NCBI RefSeq assembly: GCF_902806685.2
Contig: NC_048561.1
Span: forward strand, 7,405,439-7,469,438
Origin: Maniola hyperantus
Lineage: Eukaryota; Arthropoda; Insecta; Lepidoptera; Nymphalidae
Length of the DNA: 64,000 bases
Direction of reading: 5' to 3'
The translations under genes were made by a program, and so were the position numbers. How positions within the stretch are numbered: the first letter of the stretch is position 1; every line of letters begins with the position of its first letter. Below, one piece after another: positions 19,265 through 30,525 of this stretch. Below the pieces are notes generated by a model, which saw nothing but the letters and a program-made list of their open reading frames with translations, had not been told where the DNA came from and made no database searches.

Positions 19265-22200
19265 TTAGCAGCCACCAGGCTTGGTGGGCGACAGGCGGCA
19301 CACGACGCCTTTTAGGTCGGTCTGCGTCTCATCTTGTAGCGCTTGGTCGAATTTCTGAAAAAAAAAAACAGAATCGAAACCTTAATTTTTTCATTTTCGA
19401 AGAACCCAAGAATCTAAGCTAGACCACTAGATGGTCATCTAAATTCTAATCCAAAATATCCACAATGCACAATGATGATTAATAGTCAAATCAGCGACTT
19501 TTTATCAAACGTCAAAACGCTCGCTTAGTAAGGGATATGAAATACACTAGCTGATGCCCGCGATTTCGTCCGCGTGGAATTAGGTTTATAAAAATCCCGT
19601 GGGAACTCTTTGATTTTCCGGGATAAAAAGTAGCCTATGTCACTCTCCAGGTCTTTATCTATAGCCACGCAAAAAATCACGTCAATCCGTTGCACCGTTG
19701 CGACGTGATTGAAGGACAAACCAACAAACAAACACACTTTCGCATTTATAATAAGGGTACTGATAGATGTGACCTCATAAACATTTTATTTACTTATTTA
19801 GTAGCTGATGCCCGCGACTTCGTCCGCGTGGATTTAGGTTTTTGAAAATCCCGTGGGAACTCTTTGATTCATAGAAACCAGTGGTGTCACTTGCAGTTTG
19901 CAGCCCATCTCAGACTTGTACCTGGAAGGAGTGTGGCAGTTTTTACTTAACCCATACCCCTTTGGTTTCTACACGGCATCGTACCGGAACGCTAAATCGC
20001 TTGGCGGTACGGCTTTGCCGGTAGGGTGGTAACAAGTCACGGCCGAAGCCTCCCACCAGACAACTTTTACCTTTATTATTGTCACTTGTCAGCTTACCTC
20101 GTTGATGACAATGGTGGGCACGAAGTTGAGCGGTCGCTGCACGGTGTCGGTCTTGTCGCCGTACGACGCCAGCAAGTTGTCGCCTTGCTCGCCGTCCGCG
20201 CAACGCTTCAGCTTGTCCGACTCCGACTGACGCTTCACTTGCTCCAAGCACTGAAAAACAAATTATACATGCAACGTGTAACCAGAACACTAGCAAAAAC
20301 TAATACAGGTGATAGTACTGATGATTACTGATAAGGTACTACAACAAAAAACGCGAAAAAAATATATAAAATCCTGTATTTTGTAAAAGTTCACAATATA
20401 TTGAAAAGAAAACATCTGACTGACGTTAAAGGTCAAACGAACGTTACTATAGGCCACTCCTAATCCCCCCCCAATGCCCTCTCGTATGTGGGGCGCGCAT
20501 TGACTCCGAATTTTTCACACTATAGATTGCGGGTTTAAAAATACTAAATGACTAAAACTACAAGATAAGGCAAATAGTCATTGGCATTGGATTGTGTTAA
20601 GGTACCTACTCGTAGTATATAATAAAAACCCTAAGTTTTTGCTAGCGTTCTGGTTACACCTTGTATATACTTACTTATAAATATTTTAAAAATGTATTCG
20701 GAAGGAAAACGAGGAGAGGAAGACGAAATAAAAGGTGAATGGATTGCGTGAAAGAGGATATGTGTGTAAAAGGGGTGGATAATGCATTGACGTATGACAG
20801 GACAGAAGTGAGTGGAAGACGAAGACCCCACATGGCGTAGGATAAGGACAAGAAGAAGGGAGACTTAAAAATATTTTAAAACACCTCGATAAAAGACGGT
20901 CTTAAAAGACCTGTTCTGTTTGGCGTCCATTTTGAATATGGATGGAAGTAGTTGAAATATTTCTATTTGAAGCCAAATTGAGGCATCTTCGGGCGTGAAA
21001 ATAAAGACTGAAAAAAAGTAATGCATGTAATATTTACCACATCCAAGGCCTTGTCGGGATGCGCCTGCGACATGAGGCAGATCACCAGCTCCATCTTCTC
21101 CGTGTCCTGGAGGCTGCGGTCCTTCAGGATGCACGACTGGATCTGACAATACGATACAACCTCGTGTCAAAATTGTACAATTTAACTATGTAGTTTTGCA
21201 AGGAACTATAAGCTTGACTTTTTAGTACTATTACTGTAATAATATTACACTAATGTACCTGAATAAAGAATTTAAATTTATTTTGTAATAGAGTTATAAT
21301 ACATTTATATTGAGTGACCATATTTGGTGACTTTACCCTATTTCAATCTGTAGCTAGATCATAAAGTTACTCTAGGATGTAGTCCGTACAAAATGACTTC
21401 TCACACGCCATTTTAACTCTATGGGTCAGTTGTCATGTCAAAGGTACGGCTAAAATGGTACTTTTGACATGACAATCTCTACATAGTATAAAATAAAGTC
21501 GCTTCCCGCGTCTGTATGTATGTAACGCAACAGATTTTAATGCGGTTTTCACTAATAGATAGAGTGGTTCAAGAAAAAGGTTTATAGGTACTATAGTTTA
21601 ATATTGGCTTGTGTTAATTTGTTGAAATATGACGATATTTGAAAAAAATGTCGGAAGAAATCAAGCTTCCATCGAAAATTGACAAATATGACGCGCAACA
21701 AAACGAGACGGAGGCGGCGCTGGTCGCATTTATAATATTAGTATGGAAGTGACACTACATAAGTATCTACACTGCCACCCATGCGAAGCCGGGGCGGGTC
21801 GCTAGTTGACACATAAAGTTGAAATGGCGCGTGAGAAGTCATTTTGTACCTACGCATAATACACACCTTGTTACCATAGCACTCGTCAGCGCCGTGGTGG
21901 CAGGTGAATTGCCATTTATTGTCTTTTTTGTCGTGCTGCAACAAAACACACACTTTAGTCACAGCCTACAAATACTCCACACCAATTCTGAAATTCATAA
22001 AAAAACATTCAAAAACTGACTGACTGATCTATCAACGTACAGCTCAAACTACTGGACCTACTGGACGGATCGAGCTGAATTCGCAATTTGTGTAGTCCAC
22101 GCGGACGTAGTCGCGGGTATAAGCTAGTGTAGAATTTTTTTTCTTCATTAATTAATTAATTCACAACGAATTTTCCGTGGAACCTATCCTCCGGTGGCAC

Positions 22201-24524
22201 CCCGCTCGCGCGTATACACACCGCTCTATACTCACAGTGCTCTTGCCGTACGGCACCAGCTTGACTTTGACGAGGCCGCGGAACTCTCTCCAGACGGGTG
22301 CCAGCTGCGACGTGATGAACTTCTTACTGTCAGGGCACAGCGACTCGTAGTACACCGCTATCTTCACCTGGAATCAGGAAATTTGGTATAAGAATAGAAT
22401 AGAATATATTTTTATTCAAGTAAACTTATTACTAGTATTACTATTACAAGTAAAGGTTAAAAATCCGAAAGCTTGCAGTGATTTTAGGACAATATCTCTT
22501 ATGAGCCATATTCTCAAGATATTTCTTAAAATTATACACAAGAGAATTTATCCAAAATGCGAACAACTAATATCAAAAACACAGTTTGGCTTTAGGGATG
22601 GCTTGGGGACAAGGGATGCATTATTTGCCTTTCAAGTTTTAATGCAGAGATGTTTAGACATAAATTGCGATCTCTATGTCTGTTTTATTGACTACGAAAA
22701 GGCTTTCGATCGTGTACGTCATACAAAGCTTATGGAGGTTTTGACGAGAGCTGGCCTAGATTACAAGGATATCCGTTTTATTAAGAATTTGTACTGGGAG
22801 CAAACAGCCAATGTAAGGGTCGACGGTTACACATCATCCTACATGGACGTGCTACGCGGTGTACGCCAAGGGTGTATATTGTCTCCCTTGCTATTCAATA
22901 TGTACGCGGAGGCAATATTTTCTGAAGCACTCGACGGTATTGACCAGGGAATAACGGTAAATGGCGTATCCATAAACAATATTCGATACGCGGATGACAC
23001 AATCTTGATAGCGGATAGTCTAGAAGGCTTACAGTCATTAGTCAATGTAGTTTCTTCTGCAAGCAACTCATACGGCATCAATATCAATTGCAAGAAGACC
23101 AAATATATGATAATCAGCCGATCACCTGTGCAGAACACCTCCTTGTATTTCAACCATGGAAATTTGGAAAGAGTCCAACGGTATAGGTACTTGGGAACCA
23201 TGATTGACGAAACCGGCGACCACAGTCTGGAAATACGGTGCCGTATTGAACAGGCAAGAAACGCTTTTATAAAGCTAAAAAGAGTTCTCTGTGACCGCAA
23301 TTTAAAAATACCGCTTCGGATGCGGTTGGCACGGTGCTATGTTTTCTCAGTTTTATTGTATGGAGTCGAAGCCTGGACTTTAACGCAAGCGATGAGCAAC
23401 AAGCTGGAGGCGTTCGAGATGTGGGTGTACAGGCGAATGTTGCGAATCTCATGGAGAGATCGTGTACGCAATACCACCGTGCTGCAAATAATGGGGAAGT
23501 CCACTGAGTTACTTAAATGTGTGCAAAGGAGAAAGCTCGAATATCTGGGCCATGTTATGCGCAACCCAAAATACGATCTACTGCAGCTTATAATACAGGG
23601 CAAGATAAAAGGCAGACGTAGACCTGGCCGTAGACGAATATCCTGGCTCAAGAACCTTCGCCAGTGGTTTAACATGAGTACAAGATCACTGTTTAGGGCA
23701 GCAGTAAACAAGATCCAGTTAGCCTTAATGATTGCCAACCTTCGGTAGGAGATGGCACTTGAAGAAGAAGAAACTTATTACAAGTGCTTTTGAATCGTTA
23801 ACTAGTTTAATTTACCACTGGTTCGAAATGCCGAATAATTAAGACGCAGTCTATAACTGTGTCAGTAACTAGACAAGACATCACCAGACCCCTTGTGAAT
23901 TGTGACATTCAGTCCATCTTGAATTGTTGAATTTGATAAAATGTTTTATTAAAAAACCGACTTCCAAAACCATTACAACTCTGCCGCATCAGGATTGAGG
24001 AGTTGGATCCAGAATTTTTTATGGGACCACCACGGAAACATCCCTTAGTCTGTTGATTAAAAAAATTTGCAAATTGAGGCACCAACCAGTCACAAACATG
24101 TTTTTAGAAAAATTCGAAATTCAATTCAAAAACATAGTTTCGTTTGTGATTGGTTGGTGACTTAAAATGGTTAGCGCCCACTGAGATTTTCGTCTCTATC
24201 ATTGGAATGGGATTACGTAACAAAGGGAGCGCTATAGTAAATCCTTCCGCGGATAAAGTAATGTAAATCGGTATTTAGAATGACATTTCGGCTTTGTAAA
24301 GCGTTCTCTCTGTTACTCATACTTATACGACGTTTTGTCGGTCTCAACGACAGAAACAACGTTCTACAAATCCGCTATCTCGTTCTAAAGGTCGATGTAC
24401 ATAACTTTCTGCCGCGTAGTGTACAGGGGTCGCAGATGGGGACGTTTACCTTGTCGTCTCGCTTGCTCTTGGCCAGCGCGCTGCACAGGAACGTGAGGAC
24501 ACAGAACGCCACCAGCGACTTCAT
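19265..24524 (-). CDS. GILT: GILT-family lysosomal thiol reductase
   Basis: Six coding exons, all phase 0: 24450-24524, 22236-22367, 21867-21935, 21038-21142, 20098-20250 and 19265-19354, giving 207 aa. Exon 1 encodes a signal peptide (MKSLVAFCVLTFLCSALA). Exon 2 has the active-site region YYESLCPDSKKF; the site is CPDS, CxxS, rather than the CxxC of vertebrate GILT, a change I recall as common in insects. Exon 3 carries the family signature CHHGADECYGNK. Exon 5 has FVPTIVINE, typical of the C-terminal part. The family reduces disulfides in endosomes and lysosomes and is linked to insect immunity. The length fits insect members. A polyadenylation signal lies at 19208-19213 (minus), close after the stop. 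An acceptor at 24531-24532, six bases before the ATG, shows a separate leader exon. Intron 1 carries a LINE on the other strand. Confidence -1.
19548..19762 (+). mobile_element. R1 short retroelement
   Basis: CTAGCTGATGCCCGCGATTT to TTTATAATAAGGGTAC; near the 3' end of GILT (intron after 20098). A second, truncated copy starts at 19801. Confidence -1.
20276..20668. mobile_element. M1 MITE, complete, in GILT intron
   Basis: GTGTAACCAGAACACTAGC at the left and GCTAGCGTTCTGGTTACAC at the right. It lies between the GILT exons at 20098 and 21038. Confidence -1.
21386..21850. mobile_element. M3 MITE split by another insertion
   Basis: Left part GTCCGTACAAAATGACTTCT to TTTTGACATGACA (21386-21475); right part GGCGCGTGAGAAGTCATTTT (about 21810-21850). 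The 330-bp insert starts CTCTACATAGTATAAAATAA and ends GCGGGTCGCTAG, another retroelement-like family. Confidence -1.
22422..23780 (+). mobile_element. 5'-truncated non-LTR retrotransposon in GILT intron 1
   Basis: The insert splits an older minus-strand Jockey-like 3' end (flanks at 22385-22431 and 23771-23850). It has a (GAA)n tail at 23761-23770 and a target duplication AAACTTATTA at 22422-22431 and 23771-23780. The endonuclease part is missing, so it is a 5'-truncated copy, antisense to GILT. Confidence -1.
22501..23748 (+). CDS. Non-LTR reverse transcriptase, truncated element
   Basis: An open frame of 415 codons without internal stops. It contains the RT core: TQFGFRDGLGTRDA, motif A in FIDYEKAFDRVRH, motif B in GVRQGCILSPLLFN and motif C YADDTILIAD. 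A thumb region follows, and a C-terminal basic GRRRPGRRRISWLKNLRQW that I associate with endonuclease-RT elements of the RTE/I assemblage. The catalytic YADD is intact. The N-terminal endonuclease is absent and the first ATG is probably not the original start, so the element is unlikely to move by itself. The intact frame and visible target duplication suggest a fairly recent insertion. Clade not assigned. Confidence -1.
   Translation: MSHILKIFLKIIHKRIYPKCEQLISKTQFGFRDGLGTRDALFAFQVLMQRCLDINCDLYVCFIDYEKAFDRVRHTKLMEVLTRAGLDYKDIRFIKNLYWEQTANVRVDGYTSSYMDVLRGVRQGCILSPLLFNMYAEAIFSEALDGIDQGITVNGVSINNIRYADDTILIADSLEGLQSLVNVVSSASNSYGININCKKTKYMIISRSPVQNTSLYFNHGNLERVQRYRYLGTMIDETGDHSLEIRCRIEQARNAFIKLKRVLCDRNLKIPLRMRLARCYVFSVLLYGVEAWTLTQAMSNKLEAFEMWVYRRMLRISWRDRVRNTTVLQIMGKSTELLKCVQRRKLEYLGHVMRNPKYDLLQLIIQGKIKGRRRPGRRRISWLKNLRQWFNMSTRSLFRAAVNKIQLALMIANLR
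24247..24423. mobile_element. M2 MITE next to GILT exon 1
   Basis: Imperfect palindrome with AGTAATGTAAATCGG and TCGATGTACATAACTTTC ends. It ends 26 bases below the donor of GILT exon 1. Other M2 copies: 9195-9350, 17051-17217, 49264-49446, 51435-51600. Confidence -1.
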
Positions 24525-24554
24525 CTTGTTCTGGGGACAAACAAATAAATCAGT

Positions 24555-24764
24555 ACCCTTATTGTAAATGCGAAAGTGTGTTTGTTTGTCCTTTAATCAC
24601 GTCGCAACGGTGCAACGGATTGACGTGATTTTTTGCATGGGTATAGTAATTAAAAACCTGGAGAGTGACATAGGCTACTTTTTATCCCGGAAAATAAAAG
24701 AGTTCCCACGGGATTTCTAAAAACCTAATTCCACGCGGACGAAGTCGCGGGCATCAGCTAGTTT
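24555..24764 (-). mobile_element. R1 short retroelement
   Basis: Minus-strand full copy beginning ACCCTTATTGTAAATGCG and ending CGCGGGCATCAGCTAG; just upstream of the GILT coding start. Confidence -1.
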
Positions 24765-25156
24765 TATTATGAATGAAAATAACGTTTTCTATTCTATTCT
24801 ATACGAGAAATGTATATTATACTAGCTGCCCTGCCGAACTTCGTTCCGTCTAACAGTCGATTCAAATTTTTTAAATTTTCCTCTCCGTAAGAACCATCCT
24901 CGTACTTCAAGGAATATTACGAAAAAAGAATTAGCGAAATCGGTTCAGCTGTTCTCGAGATTTGCGATCAGCAACACATCTAGTGATTCTTTTTTATGAT
25001 AAGTTCCTGCGTGAAGATTGATTTGTAGAATGGCTTTCTCTAAACAAAGCGTTTTCACATTCACTTGGCGCTTGGATTTCTACATTAGCATCACCGTCAA
25101 GTGTGTCGTCACTACTTATCTACTACAAATATAAACATGTTGAACTATTCGCTTTT

Positions 25157-25746
25157 AGGGTTCCGTACCTCAAAAGGTATAAAGGAACCCAAACGTTGAC
25201 CTAGAATCATGTGGCAGGTGACAATGTCTCAAAACTCAAGAATAAGGAGAAATCCGAAAACCGTGAATTCGGGGTATACAATATCCCTGTTGCGTAGAGT
25301 CCGCTCCAGCCCCAACGGCCTGAAGGTATTTTCTGACAGGATTTAGGATTATGCCAGTACTCGAATCACTGTTGTATGATTCACGTGCTGGCAAATCGAT
25401 CCTGTCCTAATTTAAATAGTTATAGATTTTTTACTAACAAATAGGTTTAAGTTTCGTGTAATTACTAACACTAATATTAATAATTACTAACAATTAGGTT
25501 TAAGTTTCGTGTAATTACTAACACTAATATTAATAATTACTAACAATTAGGTTTAAGTTTCGTGTAATTACTAACACTAATATTAATAATTACTAACAAT
25601 TAGGTTTAAGTTTCGTGTAATTACTAACACCAATATGATCCTTGTTGGTCGAAATAAAAACATTTTATTTATTTTATTTATTTATTTAATATACCCGAGT
25701 ACGGAACCCTCGGTGCGCGAGTCTGACTCGCACTTGGCAGGTTTTT
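25157..25746 (-). repeat. R3 element split by a LINE tail with 53-bp repeats
   Basis: R3 flanks at 25157-25285 and 25690-25746. The insert carries a retroelement 3' end (CTCCAGCCCCAACGGCCTGA) and about four copies of a 53-bp unit containing GGTTTAAGTTTCGTGTAATT at 25441-25637, then a TTTATTTATTTA tail. Confidence -1.
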
Positions 25747-26032
25747 CTGAATTCTCATGATTTATTTTCTTTGGCGATAACTCAATTAAGTAAACTACTT
25801 TTTGAGTTATCGCTTTTTACCACTTTCAAAAGGACGGCAGCGTAAACAGGTATAACCACAGTTCTCAATATTTCTGAATTACAGTTATTCTATTAACATT
25901 ACATACGTGTTTCGGCCATAATATGTACCTAAGTGCATATATGTATGTTCTCTTCAGCATACTAATATGAGGCAATGACCCTGCGCGTGACCTGCCAATT
26001 TAAACAACACCGTACCGAGAATGCTGAATGAA

Positions 26033-26290
26033 GCTGTGATAGCCTAGTGGTTAGAACGTCCGCCTTCTAATCGGAGGTAGGGGCTTCGTTACCGGGCGCG
26101 CACTTCTAATTTTTCGGAGTTATGTGCGTTTTGATTAATTAAATATCACTTGCTTTAACGGTGAAGGAAAACATCGTGAGGAAACCTGCATGCCTGAGAG
26201 TTCTCCATAATGTTCTCAAAGGGGTGTGAAGTCTGTCGATCTGCACTTGGCCAGCGTGGTTGACTGTGGCCTAAATATTTCTCACTCTGA
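26033..26290 (+). mobile_element. R4 SINE (Metulj-like, tRNA-derived head)
   Basis: Head GTGATAGCCTAGTGGTTAGA with box-A-like sequence, then the body AACATCGTGAGGAAACCTGC and GAGAGTTCTCCATAATGTTC. The damaged box B shows it is not a tRNA gene. Confidence -1.
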
Positions 26291-26302
26291 AAAGAGTGAA
26301 AA

Positions 26303-26440
26303 GCGTCAGGTCGAGATGGCAATCGTGGTGAAGACACCCCGCACACCCACACAGCCCCCGCGTTAACCCGGTGCGGGCGAGCGCGAGTGTGCAGGGCGTC
26401 CCCCTGCCTCATGCCCCGATTGCCATCTCGACCTGTCGCG
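26303..26440. repeat. GC-rich inverted repeat
   Basis: Arms CAGGTCGAGATGGCAATCG (26307-26325) and CGATTGCCATCTCGACCTG (26417-26435) bracket a GC-rich core with GAAGACACCCCGCACACCC. It abuts an R4 SINE and may be a MITE. Confidence -1.
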
Positions 26441-26665
26441 TACTACAGGTGCTGAGATGATGGATGCAAATTAATTTTGTATCGACTTAGGGTGAGGTGA
26501 GATCTATGGTAGAGTTAAAACGAGACAGATGTATATCTCACATAAATCTCGTTGTATGTCTCGTTTTAACTCAATCTTAAGTCTCCAAAGTTAAAGTGCG
26601 CTCTATAGATCTCAGCCTTAGACCAAAAACCGTGCGATCGTAATTTAAAAAAAAAACTGACTTAC

Positions 26666-26710
26666 CCGTTGAATTAAACCCAAAAACGAAACTAGTGATC
26701 TTTTCAGCGA
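26666..26710 (-). other. Candidate GILT leader exon
   Basis: On the minus strand TTCAACGG is followed by a strong donor GTAAGTCAG at 26665. It is the best donor upstream of the GILT coding exon, whose 5' UTR is split by an acceptor at 24531. The upstream end and start site are guesses. Confidence -1.
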
Positions 26711-26867
26711 AAACATTAATTAAAAAAACACTAGAAATAATACAATTAATAATAAAAGTGACATAAACAAATTACATTAGGAATTTTAAACTTCTGAATA
26801 AAGTGGCACAAGTAAAAAACAGATTTATTTTACTCCAGTAACTATTACTATATTATAATTAGTACGC

Positions 26868-27510
26868 GGCTGAAAGTAATGTACATCGGCCTTTAGAACG
26901 ACATTTCAGTTTTATAGAGCGTTGTTTTTTGCGACAACTGACAGGGCTGTTTTGGCACTTGAATGACATTGACAGGGGGGCGCTGTTGGAGAACAAAGGC
27001 TTAGAATATTAATTAAACAAGAACGAAAGGGACACTTGACGGCAACGTTGGTTCCTATTTCCTATCGCCGAGTTTCTTGCTGGTTCTTCTCGGTAGGAAC
27101 GGCATACCGAACCAGTGGTAAATTAAAACTACCTGACTATTCATAAGCACTTTTAAAAAGTTTACATGAATAAAAAAACATTCTATTCTATTCTATTACT
27201 ATACTCGAGGGATGGGCGATAGAATTGCGACGCAGTGTTTCACTAATGCAGTTCTATCGTTTGTGTTGTTTTTGTTTACACATATTACTTTAATGATTAT
27301 TAATTATTATAGTGGTTTTTGTAAATTAATTGATTGTGTACTAAGTTATTAATAAACAAATTCTAATTCTATTTTCGCCACGCGCCAAGATAGCCTTGTC
27401 GCACTGTATATGACGTTTTGTTGGTCTCAACGACAGGGACAGTGCTCTACAAATCTGCTATCCCTTCTAAAGGTCGATGTACATTACTTTCGGTCGCGTA
27501 CTGCACTTAA
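26868..27510. mobile_element. M2 MITE containing an M6 MITE containing LINE sequence
   Basis: M2 halves lie at 26868-26930 and 27407-27510. Between them M6 runs 26931-27406, and inside it (about 27053-27372) is a Jockey-like 3' end (CCGAGTTTCTTGCTGGTTCT ... TTCTATTCTATTCT) plus further AT-rich sequence. An uninterrupted M6 exists at 39798. Confidence -1.
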
Positions 27511-27642
27511 TAAATTTAAAATTGGAACAGCAAGTATTTAAATAAATGAACGTCTACACTACAGTCGGGGTACTGACTCGCATTTGACCCCAACTGTCTT
27601 GAGCTTCTCTTATCGAAGTGTTATTTATACTGTAAATACAGG

Positions 27643-28012
27643 GTGTAACCAGAACGCCAGCAAGAACTTAGCGTTATTGTTATACTACCTAAACACAATC
27701 CAATACCGATAACCACTTGCCTCATTTTGTAGTTTTAGTGATTTAGTATCTTTTAAACCCGCAATGTATAGCATTCAAAACTCAGGTCAATGCCCCGCTT
27801 ACGACGCGGCATTGACTTCGAGTGGCCTACTTACGCAACGTTCGTTGACCTCTAGCGTCAGTCAGATGTTTTATTTGCAATATATCGTGAACTTTCACAA
27901 AATATAGGATTTTTTAAATATTTTTTTTTTACGTTTTCTTCTGTGCTATCATTATCAGTAATCATCAGTAGGTACTTCGTTTTTGCTACACTACTGGTTA
28001 CACCCTGTATAC
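27643..28012. mobile_element. M1 MITE, complete
   Basis: Terminal inverted repeats CAGGGTGTAACCAGAACGCC and CTGGTTACACCCTG, about 370 bp, flanked by TA, suggesting a Tc1/mariner-type nonautonomous element. No coding frame. Confidence -1.
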
Positions 28013-28230
28013 TAGCTGATGGTCGCGACTTCGTACGCGTGGTTTTAGGTTTTCAAAAATCCCGGGGGAACTCTTTGATTTCCCGGGATAAAAAGTAGCC
28101 TATGTCACTCTCCAGGTCTTTAACTATACCCATGCAAAAAGTCACGTAGATCCGTTGCTTCGTTGTGACTTGATTGAAGGACAAACCCACAAACCAATAA
28201 ACCGACAAACAAACACACTTTCGCATATTT
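28012..28230 (+). mobile_element. R1 short retroelement
   Basis: CTAGCTGATGGTCGCGACTT to TTCGCATATTTATAA, adjoining an M1 MITE on its left and an R2 element (28234-28492) on its right. Confidence -1.
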
Positions 28231-29105
28231 ATAACTAGCTTATGCCCGCGACTTCGTCCGCGTGGACTAAACAAATTTTAAACCCCTATTTTACACCCTT
28301 AGGGTTGAACTTTAACAATGAGATTTTAACATATGAGCTTAATAAAATGTGTCATACTGCTAATTGCAAAAATATAAACTACAAAACTTCTTTATAGATA
28401 CTTCAAAACTGACAGACTTGCATTGAGCTGTGCGTTGATAGATCAGTCAGTCAGTCAGTCAGTCAGTCACCTTTTCCTTTTACATATATAGATACCAAAT
28501 CTCATCTAGGAAATCAAGCCCCAATTATGCGTATATGTGCAAAGATACCTGGCATCGATATATTTCATGACTCAGCTACTGCATTCAAAAAAAAAGCTCT
28601 TAACATTTTACGGTGGGTTCATCTCCTAAGTTATTTGTTTAGTTAAGTTCTCTTTATTTGTCTAGATATTTTGCAAATGCTGTGTACACATTTTATAGAT
28701 ACATTTATCAGCCTGTGTTTGTCTATAAGTGTCGTAGTTTGCGTTAAATTAATGTATTGTGTGTGTTCCTAATAAATAAAATAAAATAAAAATAAAATAT
28801 TGGGTAGTTACACAGACGTTTGTAGTTACAATATGGGTAGTGAAGTGTTGGATGTTAACTCTTTTTATCATCTTAATGCTAATAATAAGATGTTTTATTT
28901 TTAAATGTAGGTACATACAGTTAATTACTTTGTCAATAATAATCATCATCAACCCATTGCTAGCCCACTTTTATTACCTGATATCTCCCAAAGCCCCCAT
29001 TATCCAAACTTCATAGTCGCTGATTGTCCCTCCCAGTGTTGGGGACAATACGCAAACAAACTTTCAGCTTTTATATAATAACGAAAGCCTGGCACGGGCT
29101 GACTC

Positions 29106-29243
29106 TTACAGCCGTACTCAGAGTCGCTAATCGTTACTTTAGATTGAGTTAAAACGAGACAGATTTATGTGAGATATATAGCTCTGTCTCGTTTTAAGTA
29201 AACTTAACTATTAAGCGACTCTGAGTGCGGCTGTTAGTCCATT
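29106..29243. mobile_element. M4 palindromic MITE
   Basis: TTACAGCCGTACTCAGAGTC to CTCTGAGTGCGGCTGTTAG; same family as 18366, with a GAGACAGATTTATG core. Confidence -1.
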
Positions 29244-29362
29244 AGGTATGTAAATATTATGACCGAAAAGCACTAGATTCGGTATTTATACAGCAATCCG
29301 GTTGTTGAGTCATAATAATATAATATGTCGTAACTCGTAACCAATGCAATATGATGTACACC

Positions 29363-29505
29363 CAGTGGCGTGCACAGGAGTTCAAGTCAGGGTATGCATT
29401 TAGGTATGAACTTATTTTACGGCAGGTTATAATGAAAAATAAGCATTGATTTATTACAATGAGGGTAAGCAGTGCGTTTATGCCTCTATGAGCTGCACGC
29501 CACTG
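29363..29505. mobile_element. hAT-like MITE with 8-bp target duplication
   Basis: Termini CAGTGGCGTGCA and TGCACGCCACTG, flanked by a perfect 8-bp direct repeat TGTACACC (29355-29362 and 29506-29513). The terminus sequence and 8-bp duplication are the hAT signature. No transposase. Confidence -1.
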
Positions 29506-29548
29506 TGTACACCACAAGCTTATTTCACACTACGGGATAACCTAGTAT

Positions 29549-29758
29549 CCTTATTATAAATGCGAAAGTGTGTTTGTTTGTTGGTTTGTCCTTCAATCAC
29601 GTCGCAACGGTGCAACGGATTGACGTGATTTTTTGCATGGGTATAGATAAAGACCTGGAGAGTGACATAGGCTACTTTTTTCCCGGAAAATCAAAGAGTT
29701 CCCGCGGGATTTTTTAAAAACCGAATTCCACGCGGACGAAGTCGCGGGCATCAGCTAG
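29549..29758 (-). mobile_element. R1 short retroelement
   Basis: Minus-strand copy, TCCTTATTATAAATGCGAAA to GTCGCGGGCATCAGCTAG. Other R1 copies: 12711-12838 (minus, deleted), 31555-31765 (minus, variant), 48062-48240 (minus, partial), 52933-53168, 53609-53828 and 54533-54730 (plus). Confidence -1.
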
Positions 29759-30127
29759 TGTGTTCATAAACAAACTTCGACTTTCAAAGTAAGATTACTA
29801 TACCAAGTGGGGTATCATATGAAAGGTTATTTTTATGCATCATAGTTTTTGAGTTATCGTGCAAAATGTCGAAAAAATACGACTGTAGTACGGAACCCTC
29901 GTTGCGCGAGAGCCTGACTCGCACTTGGCCGGTTTTTATTCTTATTCCCCCCACTTTGATGATGATCCCAAATTGCTCCGCCAAGATAATTTAGCGCCAT
30001 ATTATGATAACAGCTGCATTTAGTAATAAATTAAGACCTAACCCTTGACCTGAGCTGATAAGAGATAGCGAAGTAGCGGCTCGTGACGTATCAACCCAGT
30101 AGCTTGCTTTGTTGCTGTGTTCATAAA

Positions 30128-30525
30128 CACCGGCCAAGTGCGAGTCAGGCTGGCGCACCGAGGGTTCCGTACTACAGTTTTTGATTTTTCGTCAAGTTGC
30201 ACGATAAATCAAAAATTATTATGCATAAAAATAAATAAAAATCTGTTTTACAGTGTAGGTACAGGCGACGCCCTTTCATATGATATCCCACTTGATATAG
30301 TTATACTTCGAAAATTGAAAAACTAATTATTATTTGTCCAGGAACACATTTTAATTTTTTTTGTGATGTAACCACAAATTCACGACTTTCAGTTTTTCAC
30401 CTGCCAAATTTCATGATCCTAGGTCAACGGGAAGTACCCTGTAGGTTTCTTGACAGACAGACAGACGACGAAGTAATCCTATAAGTGTTCCTTTTTTCCT
30501 TTGAGGTACGGAACCCTAAAAATAA
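30128..30525 (+). repeat. R3 element
   Basis: CACCGGCCAAGTGCGAGTC at the left, GAGGTACGGAACCCTAAAAA at the right. A partial minus-strand R3 lies nearby at 29765-29938. Confidence -1.

Noticed and set aside
20026..20331. Plus-strand 101-codon frame
   Set aside because: Antisense to GILT exon 20098-20250, which has correct splice sites and family motifs.
22839..23738. Antisense frames of 133-153 codons
   Set aside because: Shadows of the retrotransposon reverse-transcriptase frame on the plus strand.
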